Shown: positions 10,405 through 19,902, counted from the first letter of the stretch. The stretch: 33,088 nucleotides of DNA from Prorocentrum cordatum (GCA_963575745.1 CAUYUJ010006280.1:266131-299218); one strand, 5' to 3'. The notes: a model not told the origin generated them from the sequence alone. Numbers and translations are program-made.

Positions 10405-10452
10405 ACGTATCCCCACCAGCCCGTCCAGAAACGACGCCCAGGCGAGTAGAGG
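10405..10452 (-). repeat. Family G copy
   Basis: Plus strand reads GTATCCCCACCAGCCCGTCC, then AGAAACGACGCCCAGGCGAG. On the minus strand this and the copy at 20240-20292 both read as (A/S)SF(L/V)DGLVGIR. The 5' part also occurs alone at 20836-20860. Confidence 0.65.
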
Positions 10453-10691
10453 GTCGTCCTGAGGGGCTTTTCGGCGTCTTGGGTGCCTCGGGGGGGCCTC
10501 TGTGGGCCGTTCGGGATCCTCTTTGGGGCCTCCTGGAGGCCTCCTGGGGCCTTTTGGGGTCATCTTGGGGCCTTGGGGGGTCTCTTGGGGCCTCTTGGGG
10601 GTCTCTTGGGGGCCTCCTGGGGGCCTCTTGGGGGTCCTCTTGGCGCCATCTTGGGGCCATCCTGCGGCCTCTTGGGGCATCCTGGGGTCGT
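10453..10691 (+). repeat. G-run array (plus orientation), regular
   Basis: The clearest array. Consecutive units from about 10559 are 10, 11, 11, 11, 12, 11, 11, 10 and 10 bp long (GGGGCCTCTT, GGGGGTCTCTT, GGGGGCCTCCT and so on). Four or more G-runs separated by 6-8 bases fit or nearly fit the G-quadruplex pattern. Frames are open on both strands but low complexity. Confidence 0.8.
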
Positions 10692-10731
10692 GGAGGAAAT
10701 CGATCAAAGAAGAGGGGAGCGTTAATTAGCG
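10692..10731 (+). repeat. Conserved block at the array edge
   Basis: GGAGGAAATCGATCAAAGAA then GAGG, followed by AATTAGCG. The same block is at 21508-21547, also at the end of a G-run array. It is far better conserved than the array itself. Confidence 0.65.
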
Positions 10732-10871
10732 CTGCCCCCTCAGAAGGCCAAAATGGGGCCCAAACCATAGTAAAATCAATGATTTGGGCTTCCTCGCCGA
10801 GGCCGTTTTGGACGCTCTGACCGCTCCCCGCCCCTCCTGTCCAGGTCAGTGGGGGGGGGGTAGGGGGAGGG

Positions 10872-10955
10872 GTAAACTCCTCCCCGAAGGGGAAGAAGGA
10901 GGGGTGGAAGAGGAAACGCCCTAAACCACCGACGCCCAGAGGGCTGGTGGGATGA
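10872..10955 (-). repeat. Reverse-transcriptase element 3' tail (family F), copy 1
   Basis: Near-identical (about four differences over 84 bp) to 22655-22738. On the minus strand it begins at the last codons of the reverse-transcriptase relic (PPALWA) and continues into the presumed 3' untranslated part with CCCCTTCGGGGAGG. Confidence 0.7.
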
Positions 10956-11496
10956 AACTGTTGCCGCGGCCGCAGCGGGCGCCTCTAGAGGAGAGGAGGT
11001 GGAGGAGGCGCAAAATGCTTCTGATGCTCAGATGATCGAAATTGTAGACGGATTGCGCCCATTGCTGCCTGGGTCTCCTTCTGCGCCGGCGGAGTGCCCA
11101 ATCTTTGGTCGTGCCGTCTGCGTTGCACACCACCCGCTACACCAAGGAATCGTCTGTTTGTACCACAAGTTGCCTATACAGCGTGCATTGGCGATCACAT
11201 GATACTGCAGAAAGCGGCTTGGATCCAGCACGCGACAGAGAGGTTGCATTCGAAACTCTCGACATGTAAGAATGAGTTATGACTGAGTCCTTTCGCAAGC
11301 AATTGCAATTGAAAGCGTCCAGCCTTGCTCTATCAACCTTTAGCAGCCACAGAAAGTCCAAGGAGTTGATTGCAGCATGCTTCCAAATCTTGCATAGCTG
11401 TTGGAATACACCCTTCCCTTCGCCCAGTCGTCGGTTCAAGTCATTTTCCACTTGCCCATGGTGTGTGATCGAAGGCTCCCAGGGGCAGCAAACTTT
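10921..11496 (-). pseudogene. LINE-type reverse transcriptase, C-terminal relic
   Basis: The minus strand encodes a decayed C-terminal part of a non-LTR retrotransposon polyprotein. Readable blocks in order are ITHHGQVENDLNRRLGEGKG, FQQLCKIWKHAAI, a shortened RARLDAFNCNCLRK, SYMSRVSNATSLSRAG, then PLSAV..DRQCTLYRQLV and RRRRRRPRQQWAQSVY. From knowledge of the family, these correspond to the segment after the catalytic YxDD motif: the 'I.RRI..A...F..L.KIW' block, the 'RLDAF...CLR' block, 'SRVSNA.VL.R.G', and the basic 'RRRGRPR..W' tail. The catalytic core and any endonuclease are absent, so it is 5'-truncated, as LINE copies often are. There is an in-frame TAG at 11137-11139, and the expected residues between KHAAI and LDAF are partly deleted. 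No start codon is proposed. The ORF ends inside family F. Confidence 0.75.
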
Positions 11497-11654
11497 CTAC
11501 GAGGCTCAGGCTTCGCGCCCGCATGATTGACAATGCTCCAAGAGTCGGTTTAGGATTCGAACCCAACGCCGCCCGCTGCTCCAGCGTTTTCGATGCCCCT
11601 CCTCCCCTTCCACGGGGCGTGCCTTGATAATATGCCTCCTACTCCCACGCCCGA
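11497..11654. other. Short spacer, tRNA T-arm-like sequence
   Basis: The minus strand contains GGGTTCGAATCC near 11552-11565, which resembles a tRNA T-arm. No matching acceptor, D-arm or anticodon arm was found, so no tRNA is called. Confidence 0.4.
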
Positions 11655-12470
11655 GTGCGACTGAACATCATGATGGTGACAATGACGATGGTGGTGGTGG
11701 TGATGGTGACGATGGTGAGGAGAGGGACGATGCTGAAGGTGATGCTGGCGATAGGTATGATGATAATAGTGGTGGTGATGATGAGTCTAATGATGATGTT
11801 TATACTGATGATGGTGGCGATGATGGTGGTGCTGATGATGATGACGATGGCGACGAAGATGACGACGACCACGATGATGATGATGATGATAGTGATGATG
11901 ACATGATGATGGTACTGCTGTTTGCGATTGGTATTGCACGATTGGAAGTGCAGTATGATAGTTGTGATGGTGATGATGGTGATGGTGATGGTGATGGATT
12001 GTGATGGTTATGGTGGCGGTCATTTTATGCACCGTGACAGCAGTGGTGCTGATATGGTGGTCATGTTGGCAACGAGTGAGGTGGTGATGGCGATGATGTT
12101 GATAGTGATGGTGGTGATGGTGGTATTAATGATGAGGATGACTATGATGATGAGGATGACAATGATGATGAGGAAGATGATGCGGATGATGATGATGTTG
12201 GTGGTTGTGGTAGTGATGTTGCTGACGATGGTGATGATGATGCTGATGATGACGATGATGATGATAGAGGTGGTGATGCTGATGGTCATGACGATGACGA
12301 TGATGATGCTGATGACGATGATGCTGATGATAACGATGATGATGACGATGATGAGGATGATGATGATGATGATTATGAAGATGGTGCTGATGCTGATGAT
12401 GATGATGATGCTGATGATGATGATGATGATGATGATGATGCTGATGCTGATGCTGATGATGGCAAGTTGC
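11655..12470 (+). repeat. GAT microsatellite, about 0.8 kb
   Basis: GAT, GGT and GAC trinucleotides as at 5628-6650, with a 130-bp less regular stretch near 11915-12060. Open frames on both strands are repeat-derived. Confidence 0.95.
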
Positions 12471-12615
12471 GCCGACATGAGTGATGTGTAGGGGCGGTGC
12501 GAGACCCAAAACGTAGCCCCAATTGTGGTTCCCACGTGCGGCCCCCTCGTTTGGCCCCCACGTGCTTCCCCACCATGCGGCCCTCATGTGTCCCCATCAA
12601 GGTCGGTCCTCCGCA

Positions 12616-12862
12616 GAGTGCGCGCGTGCGTGCATGCGTGCGTGCGTGCGTGCGTTTTTGTGTGTGTGTGCGTGTGCGTGCGTGCGTGCGTGTGTGTGTG
12701 TGTGTGTGCGTGTGTGTGTGTGCGCGTGTGCTTGTGCGCGTGCAAGTGTGCAAGTGTGCAAGTGTGCAAGTGTGTGTGTGTGTGTGTTTGTGTGTGTGGG
12801 GGATGTGGGTAAGCATGCGCTTGTACGTGCACACGTGCATGTGTTTTCACATGCGTGTGTGC
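12616..12862. repeat. TG/CG alternating tract
   Basis: Runs of TG, TGCG and GTGCAAGTGTGCAAG. The alternating purine-pyrimidine pattern over about 240 bp favours Z-DNA in principle. Confidence 0.9.
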
Positions 12863-12935
12863 TGGTCCATCTGTTGGGTTCTCGTTGAATGAAGTCGTGG
12901 AATTCGCGCTTCAACTCCAAGGCTCACGAGAGTCT

Positions 12936-12959
12936 GTTTGCGCTCGAGGCGCGCGCGTG
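12936..12959 (+). repeat. GTTTGCGCT / GCGCGCG motif, copy 3
   Basis: GTTTGCGCTCGAGGCGCGCG, related to 67-95 and 8157-8183. A TA-rich segment follows here (12975-13025), as after copy 1. Confidence 0.45.
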
Positions 12960-13148
12960 ATTCTAGATAATCTCATGTCAATTATTTTATATATTTATTT
13001 TATACATATATATATATACATACACACGCCGCATTTCAATGGGATGGTACGCCGCATGAGTATACAGTGCATTCGAATGTTGTGTTCCTGGCACGCGAGT
13101 ATTACCGGCATCGCTTGTGCATGCAACATCGTGCAACATATGCAGTTA

Positions 13149-13149
13149 T

Positions 13150-13198
<49 letters not shown>
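13149..13198. repeat. ATC microsatellite
   Basis: About 16 perfect CAT/ATC units directly before a G-run array. Confidence 0.95.
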
Positions 13199-13455
13199 GG
13201 GGCCTTGGCGATATTCTGGGTCTGTTTGGGGACCTCCTGGTGGGGTTGTTGGGGCATTCGTGTCGACTTTGGTGCGCCTCGGGGCCTCTTGTGGACATCT
13301 TCGGGGTAGCGGGATCATGTCGGAGGAGTTGGCTTCCAACGGTGCGACGGTGGCGCGCGTTGTCGGACCGTTTTGGGGGTCTTTCGAGCCCCTCTTGAGG
13401 GCTTCTTGGGCGATCTGGAACCAATCCTGGGGGCTTGGGCCGTTTTCGTGGCTCA
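13199..13455 (+). repeat. G-run array (plus orientation)
   Basis: Diverged GGGGCCTCTT, GGGGACCTCC and TTTTGGGGGTC units. Confidence 0.6.
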
Positions 13456-13539
13456 GGAGACGGGGGTCCATGCAAACGGGGGTCAGTCACAGCGCCAGAT
13501 CTTGGACGATCCTGCAACGCCAGCGTTGAACTGACCTGG

Positions 13540-13622
13540 GCTAGCGTGCAGGATCCTGCAGGATCTTGCAGGATCTTGCGCCGCCTGACTGACCCAGGTC
13601 CGGGTTGACCCGGGTCAGCAGA
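13540..13622. repeat. TGCAGGATC repeats and flanking inverted words
   Basis: GCAGGATCCTGCAGGATCTT is a short tandem, partly palindromic run. CTGACCTGGG before it and CCCAGGTC..GACCCGGGTCAG after it can pair. Confidence 0.5.
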
Positions 13623-14004
13623 GCCCCGACGTCTTGGACGCTCCTGCGACCGATGCGGAGAGAAAGTGTTAAGATCATTCAGGAGGGGAACAAACACAGA
13701 CACAATTAATCGGCGACTCCAAGGAAAATATGGGAAGTGGGGGGGAAGACGAAACCCAATAAAATATAGGAACATATGGGGAATCCTGTTACTTGTGTCG
13801 CTTTATTTTTGTGTCCCTGGGCCCCGTGAATCACGCAGGAGCGTAAGGGGTCCCGCCGATGTTGCCCTCGTGGGCCAGCCCAGCCCCGAGGGCCTCCCAG
13901 ACGGCCCGCGAGTTTGTTGGCTACACGTAAGTTTCAAGCGGCCGCGAAGAGTACAGGCCCACCAAATAATGTTCTAAGCATCGAAGACAAAACTATTCAA
14001 TCAT

Positions 14005-15530
14005 AAACTTTTGGCGCCCCGCGCGAATTTTCCCGGAAAGGGCGTCGGCCCAGGGTTCTCTTTTAGAGGTTTACCCCCAGATCTGACGGCTGGAGGGCTG
14101 GCGAATTTCTTTTGCGATAAATAACGAGGTCGCGCAGGGCCGGCGAACTTAAATTTGAGGATGATGTCTCGAGCGAAACGCTTGTTTTTCAGAATGTGTT
14201 GAGGTTGTCTCGAGCGAAACGCTTGTTTTGTGTTATAGTTTGTCCTCTTCTGGGGACCTGAATTCTGAGGATCTCTCATGTGACATGCTTGTTTTCACGT
14301 GCCCAGGTCTTGAGGATGTCTCGAGCGATACGCTTGGTTTCACGCCTCCAGGTTGCCCAAGCGGATGTCTAGCATGAGGATGTGCTGAGAACGTCTTGAA
14401 CGAAACGCGTGTCTTCACGTGTCCAGGTCGCCCAGGCACAGCACAGCCCTCGGCACGGTACATCAATATCGATACCCCTAGCATTGCAGCCTGGCATATT
14501 GCCTGGCACGTTCCGCGGAGCGTCCCGTGGCGAGTCCCCCTGGCACGTCGCGCGGTGCACGTCCATTGGCACGTTCCGTAGCGCGTCCCCTCGGCACGTC
14601 CCGCGGTGCGTCCCCGTGGCACGTCCCCTGGCACGTCGCCTGGCGCGTCCCTTGGGACGTTCCGCGGCGCGTCCTCCTGGCATGACCCCTCTGTCGATTA
14701 GTTCTGGGGCAGCTACCATCTGCTCAGGCAGCTCGAGCTTACGATCCAGATCAGTTCGGTCAGGACTCGGATGCAAAGGAGGACTCGATCCACAACGCTA
14801 TATAGAGCACAATCGCGGCATGGCACATCGCAGTTCAGCACGCCCAGCACAGCACAGCCGTCGGCACGGTACATCAAGATCGATACATACAATTTTGCAC
14901 CTTGGCACGTTCCTTGGCGCGTTCCGTGGCGAGTCCACCTGGCACGTCGCGCGGCGCGTCCCCCTGGCACGTCCCTCGGCACGTCCACTGGCACGTTCCG
15001 TAGCGCGTCCCCTCGGCACGTCCCGCGGTGCGTCTTCCATGGCACGTCCCCTGGCACGTCGCCTGGCGCGTCCCTTGGGACGTTCCGCGGCGCGTCCTCC
15101 TGGCATGTTCCCTCTGTCGATTAGTTCTGGGGCAGCTACCATCTGCTCAGGCAGCTTGAGCTTACGATCCAGATCAGTTCGGTGAGGACTCGGATGCCAG
15201 GGAGGACTCGATCCACAACGCTATATAGAGCACAATCGCGGCATGGCACATCGCAGTTCAGCACGGCGTAGCACAGCACAGCCCTCGGCACAGTACATCA
15301 TCATCGATACATTCAGCATTGCATGTGCCCGTCGCCCAATCAGGTGTCTTTGACATGTTGCAATGCCTTACATTTCTATACTCCTTTCCGGGTTCTTGGG
15401 TCGATCATGTTTTGGATCCGCGCCTGTGCCCCCCGGCGGCGCCTCCGGCGCCGCCCATGGCGCGCTCCGCGCGCTAGAGAGGGGGGTCCTGCGCGAATAC
15501 AAGAAATCTGCGCGGAGCGCCAGAACTTTC
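14005..15530 (+). mobile_element. Family C cloverleaf element split by a B insertion
   Basis: The left arm outer part (AACTTTTGGCGCCCCGCGC) is at 14006-14024 and the inner part (GATCCGCGCCTGTGCC) at 15415-15430. The right arm at 15481-15530 is their reverse complement. Between the arms lie two hairpins with TCC loops, GGCGGCGCC/GGCGCCGCC at 15435-15455 and a slightly decayed TGGCGCGC/GCGCGCTA hairpin just after. This matches the element at 32334-32537. Family B occupies 14032-15409. Weaker arm similarity extends further out on both sides. Confidence 0.7.
14032..15409 (+). mobile_element. Family B composite repeat, copy 1 (1.38 kb)
   Basis: It starts CCCGGAAAGGGC and ends GGGTCGATCATG. In order it has a conserved lead (CCCAGGGTTCTCTTTTAGAG), two or three 74-bp units with CTCGAGCGAAACGCTTG and CCAGGT(C/T)GCCCAGG, then two full tandem units of about 411 and 423 bp (starting near 14438 and 14849) plus a partial third at 15272. 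Those units contain runs of GGCACGTCC(C)-type 20-mers. The open frames (RPLARRLARP on plus) come from these repeats. TTTT lies on both sides of the insertion. No transposase or RNA gene recognised. Confidence 0.75.
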
Positions 15531-15561
15531 TGTTAATGTGGTTTTCTCTTCTGAAGAACCC

Positions 15562-15745
15562 TCGTGGTCTGCGTGACATGTTCTTAGAACAGTCCTGGTT
15601 GAGACTGTTTGGTTTTTGATGCATCGGGCTCGTGTTCTAAGAACATCGCTCTTGTTCTTGGAATTACTTTGGGTCCTAATCTCATTTCGCGATTGGCCTA
15701 TAGGAATGCCCAGACGGCTGGTCCCCGCTCAAGTAAGAGTGATTT
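15562..15745 (+). repeat. Family D repeat, copy 2
   Basis: GACATGTTCTTAGAACAG, TTGAGACTGTTT, GCATCGGG and GCTCAAGTAAG in the same order as 8694-8880. It lies directly next to the right arm of the C element. Confidence 0.7.
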
Positions 15746-16369
15746 TTAGCCGGTGTGACCCTTGGGGCGGGCTCATCGAGTTCCCCCCCGATTGCCTAGC
15801 GCGATGCGTCAACGGCTGCTTGCGCGCTGGGTTTGGGCCTCCTTGCGCCCCCTTAATTCGCGCACCCGAGGTTACTCTTGCCGAGGGTCACTCCTGCGTG
15901 TAGCCGAAGTTTCCAAAACTGCTGGATCTGCACGGGGCTGACCCCGAGAGGGCTCTATGGAGGCCCTCGGTGGCACAGGTGTCACCAAATTGGCGTGGAG
16001 CTGGGCGGGAGGTTCACTCCTCTCCCGTGCCCCCCCCTGATCCCACCCCGTGGCGGAGAAGGGATCAAAGGTCAGTATCGTTGAACCGACCCCTATTCCC
16101 CGTCCCCATCCCCATCCAGACCCCCACCATCTCAGCACCCCAGTCGGGGATACACCCGTCGAAACCCGAAGGGAACGGCCTACATCCCCATCTAGGGGGG
16201 TACATCTGCCAGTGGGGCCCAGGCCACGCCCATGGGGATAGGGTCGGTGAAACGATGCTCAGAAGGGAGTGGGCTTCCCTTCGACTCGATTGCGACCTCG
16301 GTCGCTTGGGGTTGGCGGGGTTGGAGGGTCCCATGTGGCCGCAGGGATAGCTTGGAGTGGGACAGCGTA
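15746..16369. other. Unique-looking sequence, no gene seen
   Basis: Mixed GC-rich sequence. A short CCCCATCC run is at 16098-16118. No recognised protein or RNA. Confidence 0.5.
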
Positions 16370-16412
16370 CAGGGTGTTTCTTGACATGGGTCCCATGTCA
16401 AGAAACACCCTG
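16370..16412. repeat. Perfect 43-bp palindrome with one central base
   Basis: CAGGGTGTTTCTTGACATGG plus G (16370-16390) is followed by a single T and then by its exact 21-base reverse complement (16392-16412). Similarity stops sharply on both sides. Confidence 0.9.
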
Positions 16413-16710
16413 CTTGCCTCCAGGGTGCCCTGAGTTTCTTGGGTTTAGATGTTTGTGCCATGGCTGGTGGACTGGCACCCACTGCATCCCAAGATGACCG
16501 CGGGACGACCGCGCCAGCGACTCACTCTCGTCGGCAGAGCCAGCGAATTCATCTTAACCGATCATGTCGGGGTGCCTAGCAGCACCTCATGTTTTTGTTT
16601 TTTGATTGCGGTCGTTATGCTGCTGTTCACGTCCGTCTCTCTGGCATATTCCCGTCTCTGTTCGCCATTTCTTTCCCAGCAGTGCTGCCAATTCTCGCCC
16701 TAGACCCGAA
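16413..16710. other. Unique-looking sequence, no gene seen
   Basis: No recognised feature between the palindrome and the CA-derived arrays. Confidence 0.5.
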
Positions 16711-16752
16711 CCACACACACACACACGCACGCACACACGCACGCACGCACGT

Positions 16753-16785
<33 letters not shown>

Positions 16786-17250
16786 CACACGCACACACAC
16801 ACACCCACACCCACACCCACACCCACACCCACACCCACACCCACACCCACACCCACACCCACACCCACACCCACACCCCCACCCCCACCCCCACCCCCAC
16901 CCCCACCCCCACCCCAACCCGCACGGCACGGCACGGCACGGCACGGCACGGCACGGCATGGCACCGCACCGCACCGCACCGCACCGCACCGCACCGCACC
17001 GCACCGCACCGCACCGCACCGCACCGCACCACACACCACACCACACCACACCACACCACACCACGCACACCACACCACACCACACCACGCACACCACACC
17101 ACACCACGCACACGACACACACACAACACACACACACACCACACCACACCGCACCACACCACACCACACCACGCCACGCCACTCCACACCACACCACACC
17201 GCACCACACCACACCACGCACGCACGCACGCACGCGCGCACACACATGTC
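16711..17250. repeat. Serial tandem arrays (CA, CACCCA, CACCCC, GGCAC, CGCAC, CCACA)
   Basis: Adjacent blocks in order: CA with CACG (16711-16795), 6-mer CCCACA (about 16796-16875), 6-mer CCCCCA (about 16876-16915), 5-mer GGCAC (16922-16960), 5-mer CGCAC (16962-17030), 5-mer CCACA with CGCACA variants (17030-17215), then GCAC again. Neighbouring units differ by one base or one base of length. Open frames in all phases (H/T/P or C/V/W-rich) are artefacts. Confidence 0.95.
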
Positions 17251-17732
17251 TCTCTGTACGTGCATTCTTCTTTCCATATTATATATATGTAATATACACA
17301 TGTTTATACACATGTGTATATATCATGTATTCATATGTATACAGCATGCCCGATCATACACACATGGTTATGCATACGTATCAACACGCAAGTGGCAAGC
17401 GCGTACCCAGGCACACCTGAGCAAACGCAGCACAATGCGATGGAGCCAGCCGGGTGAGTCGGAACCTGCGCTGCGGTGCCTTCGGCTCCGTTCTGCCTCC
17501 TCCCGGCCAGACGTGAGCGTGACCTTCCGCCGGAGTGAGCTCTGGATCTGCGGGCCCGGTGGAGCCCCCCGATCGCCGCGCGCGCCGCGCGACAGCGGCG
17601 GCCTGCGCGCCCAGGCTCGGCCACCCGCGCGTCCCCCGGCGGAGCCGCGCGCCAGAGGTCCGCCGTCCTGCCCAGGGCCGCCGTCCGCCGTCGCGTGGCC
17701 GAACCTGCCTCCGATCCTCCTCCTGGCCTGAA
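17251..17732. other. TA-rich then GC-rich spacer, no gene seen
   Basis: 17276-17345 is TA-rich (TATATATG, ATACACATG). 17440-17720 is GC-rich. No recognised gene. Confidence 0.5.
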
Positions 17733-17890
17733 GTCGGGCGCGGCCCTCGACAGGAGGAGCACGCAAAGACAGTCAGGCCAAGAGTCTGGGGGCGGTTTGT
17801 TTGCGATCCGTGGACTCTTTGGGAGTTTTTGTTTGTCAGTACTTGTCAGTTTTCGTTCACAGTCTCCCTGTATAGGGGGGCATGCCCGAC
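17733..17890 (+). mobile_element. Family A element
   Basis: It begins GTCGGGCGCGG..CTCGACAGGAGGA and ends CCCTGTATAGGGGGGCATG then CCCGAC. These are inverted to each other. Length 158 bp with a T-rich middle. Confidence 0.75.
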
Positions 17891-18038
17891 CTACTCTTGG
17901 CCTCCGTCCTCCCGCCGCGAGGGGCCGTGCAGCGCCCCCGCCCCGCGCCGCAGAGGCGTCTCTCGGTCCACCCAGGACGTCCACGTGAGTTCCACGATCG
18001 GTCAGACGAGGCAAAGGTACACATGACGCTACCCTTGA

Positions 18039-19712
18039 GTCGGGCGTTTCCCTCTACAGGAGGAATACTCAAGCATGGTAACAACAATAGTCTGGAGACG
18101 ATTTGTTTTACCATTTTTCCTGGAAAGGGCACAGGCCCAGGGTTCTCTTTTAGAGGTTTACCCCCAGATCTGACGGCTGATGGGCCGGTGAATTTCTTTT
18201 GCGCTAAATAACGAGGTCGCGTAGGCTGGCGAATTAAAATTTGAGGATGTCCCTAGCGAATCGCTTGTTTTTCATAATGGATTGAGGATGTCTCGAGCGA
18301 ATCGCTTGTTTTGTGTTATAGTTTGTCCTCTCCTGGGACCTGAATTCAGAGGATCTCTCAAGTGACATGCTTGTTTTCACGTGCCCAGGTCTTGAGGATG
18401 TCTCGAGCGAGACGCTTGGTTTCACGCCTCCAGGTTGCCCAGACAGATGTCTAGCATGAGGATCTGTTGAGGATGTCTCGAACCAGAGGCTTGTTTTCAC
18501 GTGTCCAGGTCGCCCAGGCGGATGTCTAGCATGAGGATGTGTCGAGAAAGTCTGGATCGAGACGCTTGTTTGCACGTGTCCAGGTTGCCCAGGCGGATGT
18601 CTAGCATGAGGATGTGCTGAGAACGTCTTGAACGAAACGCGTGTCTTCACGTGTCCAGGTCGCCCAGGCACAGCACAGCCCTCGGCACGGTACATCAATA
18701 TCGATACCCCTAGCATTGCAGCCTGGCATGCTGCCTGGCACGTTCCGCGGAGCGTCCCGTGGCGAGTCCCCCTGGCACGTCGCGCGGTGCACGTCATTGG
18801 CACGTTCCGTAGCGCGTCCCCTCGGCACGTCCCGCGGTGCGTCCCCGTGGCACGTCCCCTGGCACGTCGCCTGGCGCGTCCCTTGGGACGTTCCGCGGCG
18901 CGTCCTCCTGGCATGACCCCCTGGTCATTAGCTCTGGGGCAGCTACTGTGTGCTGAGGCAGCTCAAGCTTAAGGTCCAGATCAGTTCGGTCAGGACTCGG
19001 GTGCAAAAGAGGACTCGATCCACAACGCTATAGAGCACAATCGCGGCATGGCACATCGCAGTTCAGCACAGCGCAGCACAGCACAGGCCTCGGCACGGTG
19101 CATCAAGATCGATACATTCAGCATTGCAACCTGGCACGTTCCGTGGCGCGTCCTGTGGCGAGTCCCCCTGGCACGTTGCGCGGCGCGTCCCCTGGCACGT
19201 CCATTGGCACGTCCATTGGCACTTTCCGTAGCGCGTCCCCTCGGCACGTCCCGCGGTGCGTCATCGTGGCACGTCCCTTGGCACGTCGCCTGGCGCGTCC
19301 CTTGGGACGTTCCGCGGCGCGTCTTCCTGGCATGTTCCCCTGTCAATTAGCTCTGGGGCAGCTGCTATGTGCTGAGGCAGCTCGAGCTTAAGGTCCAGAT
19401 CAGTTCGGTCAGGACTCGGGTGCAAAAGAGGACTCGATCCACAACGCTATAGAGCACATTCGCGGCATGGCACATCGCAGTTCAGCATCAGCACGGCGCA
19501 GCACAGCACAGCCTTCGGCACGGTACATCAAAATCGATACATTCAGCATTGCAGTTGCCCGTCGCCCAATCAGGTGTCTTTGAAACGGTGCCGTGCTTTA
19601 CATTTCTATATTCTTTTCCAGGTTCGTGGGTCGATCCTGTTGATTTGTTTGAGCATGTTTCGACTATTTCTATTTTTGTCCCAAAATCCGCCTATAGGGG
19701 GACATGCCCGAC
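18039..19712 (+). mobile_element. Family A element split by a B insertion
   Basis: The left part, 18039-18118 (GTCGGGCGTTTCCCTCTACA, then TAGTCTGGAGACGATT), and the right part, 19640-19712 (GAGCATGTTTCGAC, then AAAATCCGCCTATAGGGGGA), together are 153 bp. This equals the length of intact A copies. Family B fills the middle. Confidence 0.8.
18119..19639 (+). mobile_element. Family B composite repeat, copy 2 (1.52 kb)
   Basis: Starts CCTGGAAAGGGC and ends GGGTCGATCCTG. It has about four 74-bp units (CCAGGTCGCCCAGG spaced 74 bp near 18507, 18581 and 18655) and two tandem units of about 408 and 424 bp starting near 18669 and 19077, with a partial third near 19501. It is very similar to copy 1 over most of its length. 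It sits in a T-rich part of an A element. Confidence 0.8.
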
Positions 19713-19750
19713 CTGACGCTACCAGTGAACATGGAGATCGGAATTCGTAA

Positions 19751-19902
19751 GTCGGACATGCCCCTCACAGGAGGGATATTCAAAACTAGATAAAACATAG
19801 TATGGAGACGATTATTCAAGGACGTTTTGAATACTTGTTCAAAACTGTTACACTGTGTTCCAATGTTCGTCCAACGTCCGCCTGTAGGAGGACACGCCCG
19901 AC
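19751..19902 (+). mobile_element. Family A element, intact (152 bp)
   Basis: Left end GTCGGACATGCCCCTCACAG and right end CCGCCTGTAGGAGGACACG then CCCGAC pair over about 22-26 bases. Interior ATTCAAAACTAG, GGAGACGATTATTC. This copy sets the family length used elsewhere. Confidence 0.85.

Noticed and set aside
11552-11565. tRNA T-arm-like GGGTTCGAATCC on the minus strand
   Set aside because: No acceptor, D-arm or anticodon arm could be paired with it.
14409-15185. 258-codon plus-strand open frame in family B (LARRLARPLGRS)
   Set aside because: It comes from the 20-bp and 411-bp tandem units. Opposite-strand frames are just as open.
16796-16915. CCCACA/CCCCCA repeats as an internal telomere
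   Set aside because: They do not match a telomere repeat I know and grade into neighbouring arrays.
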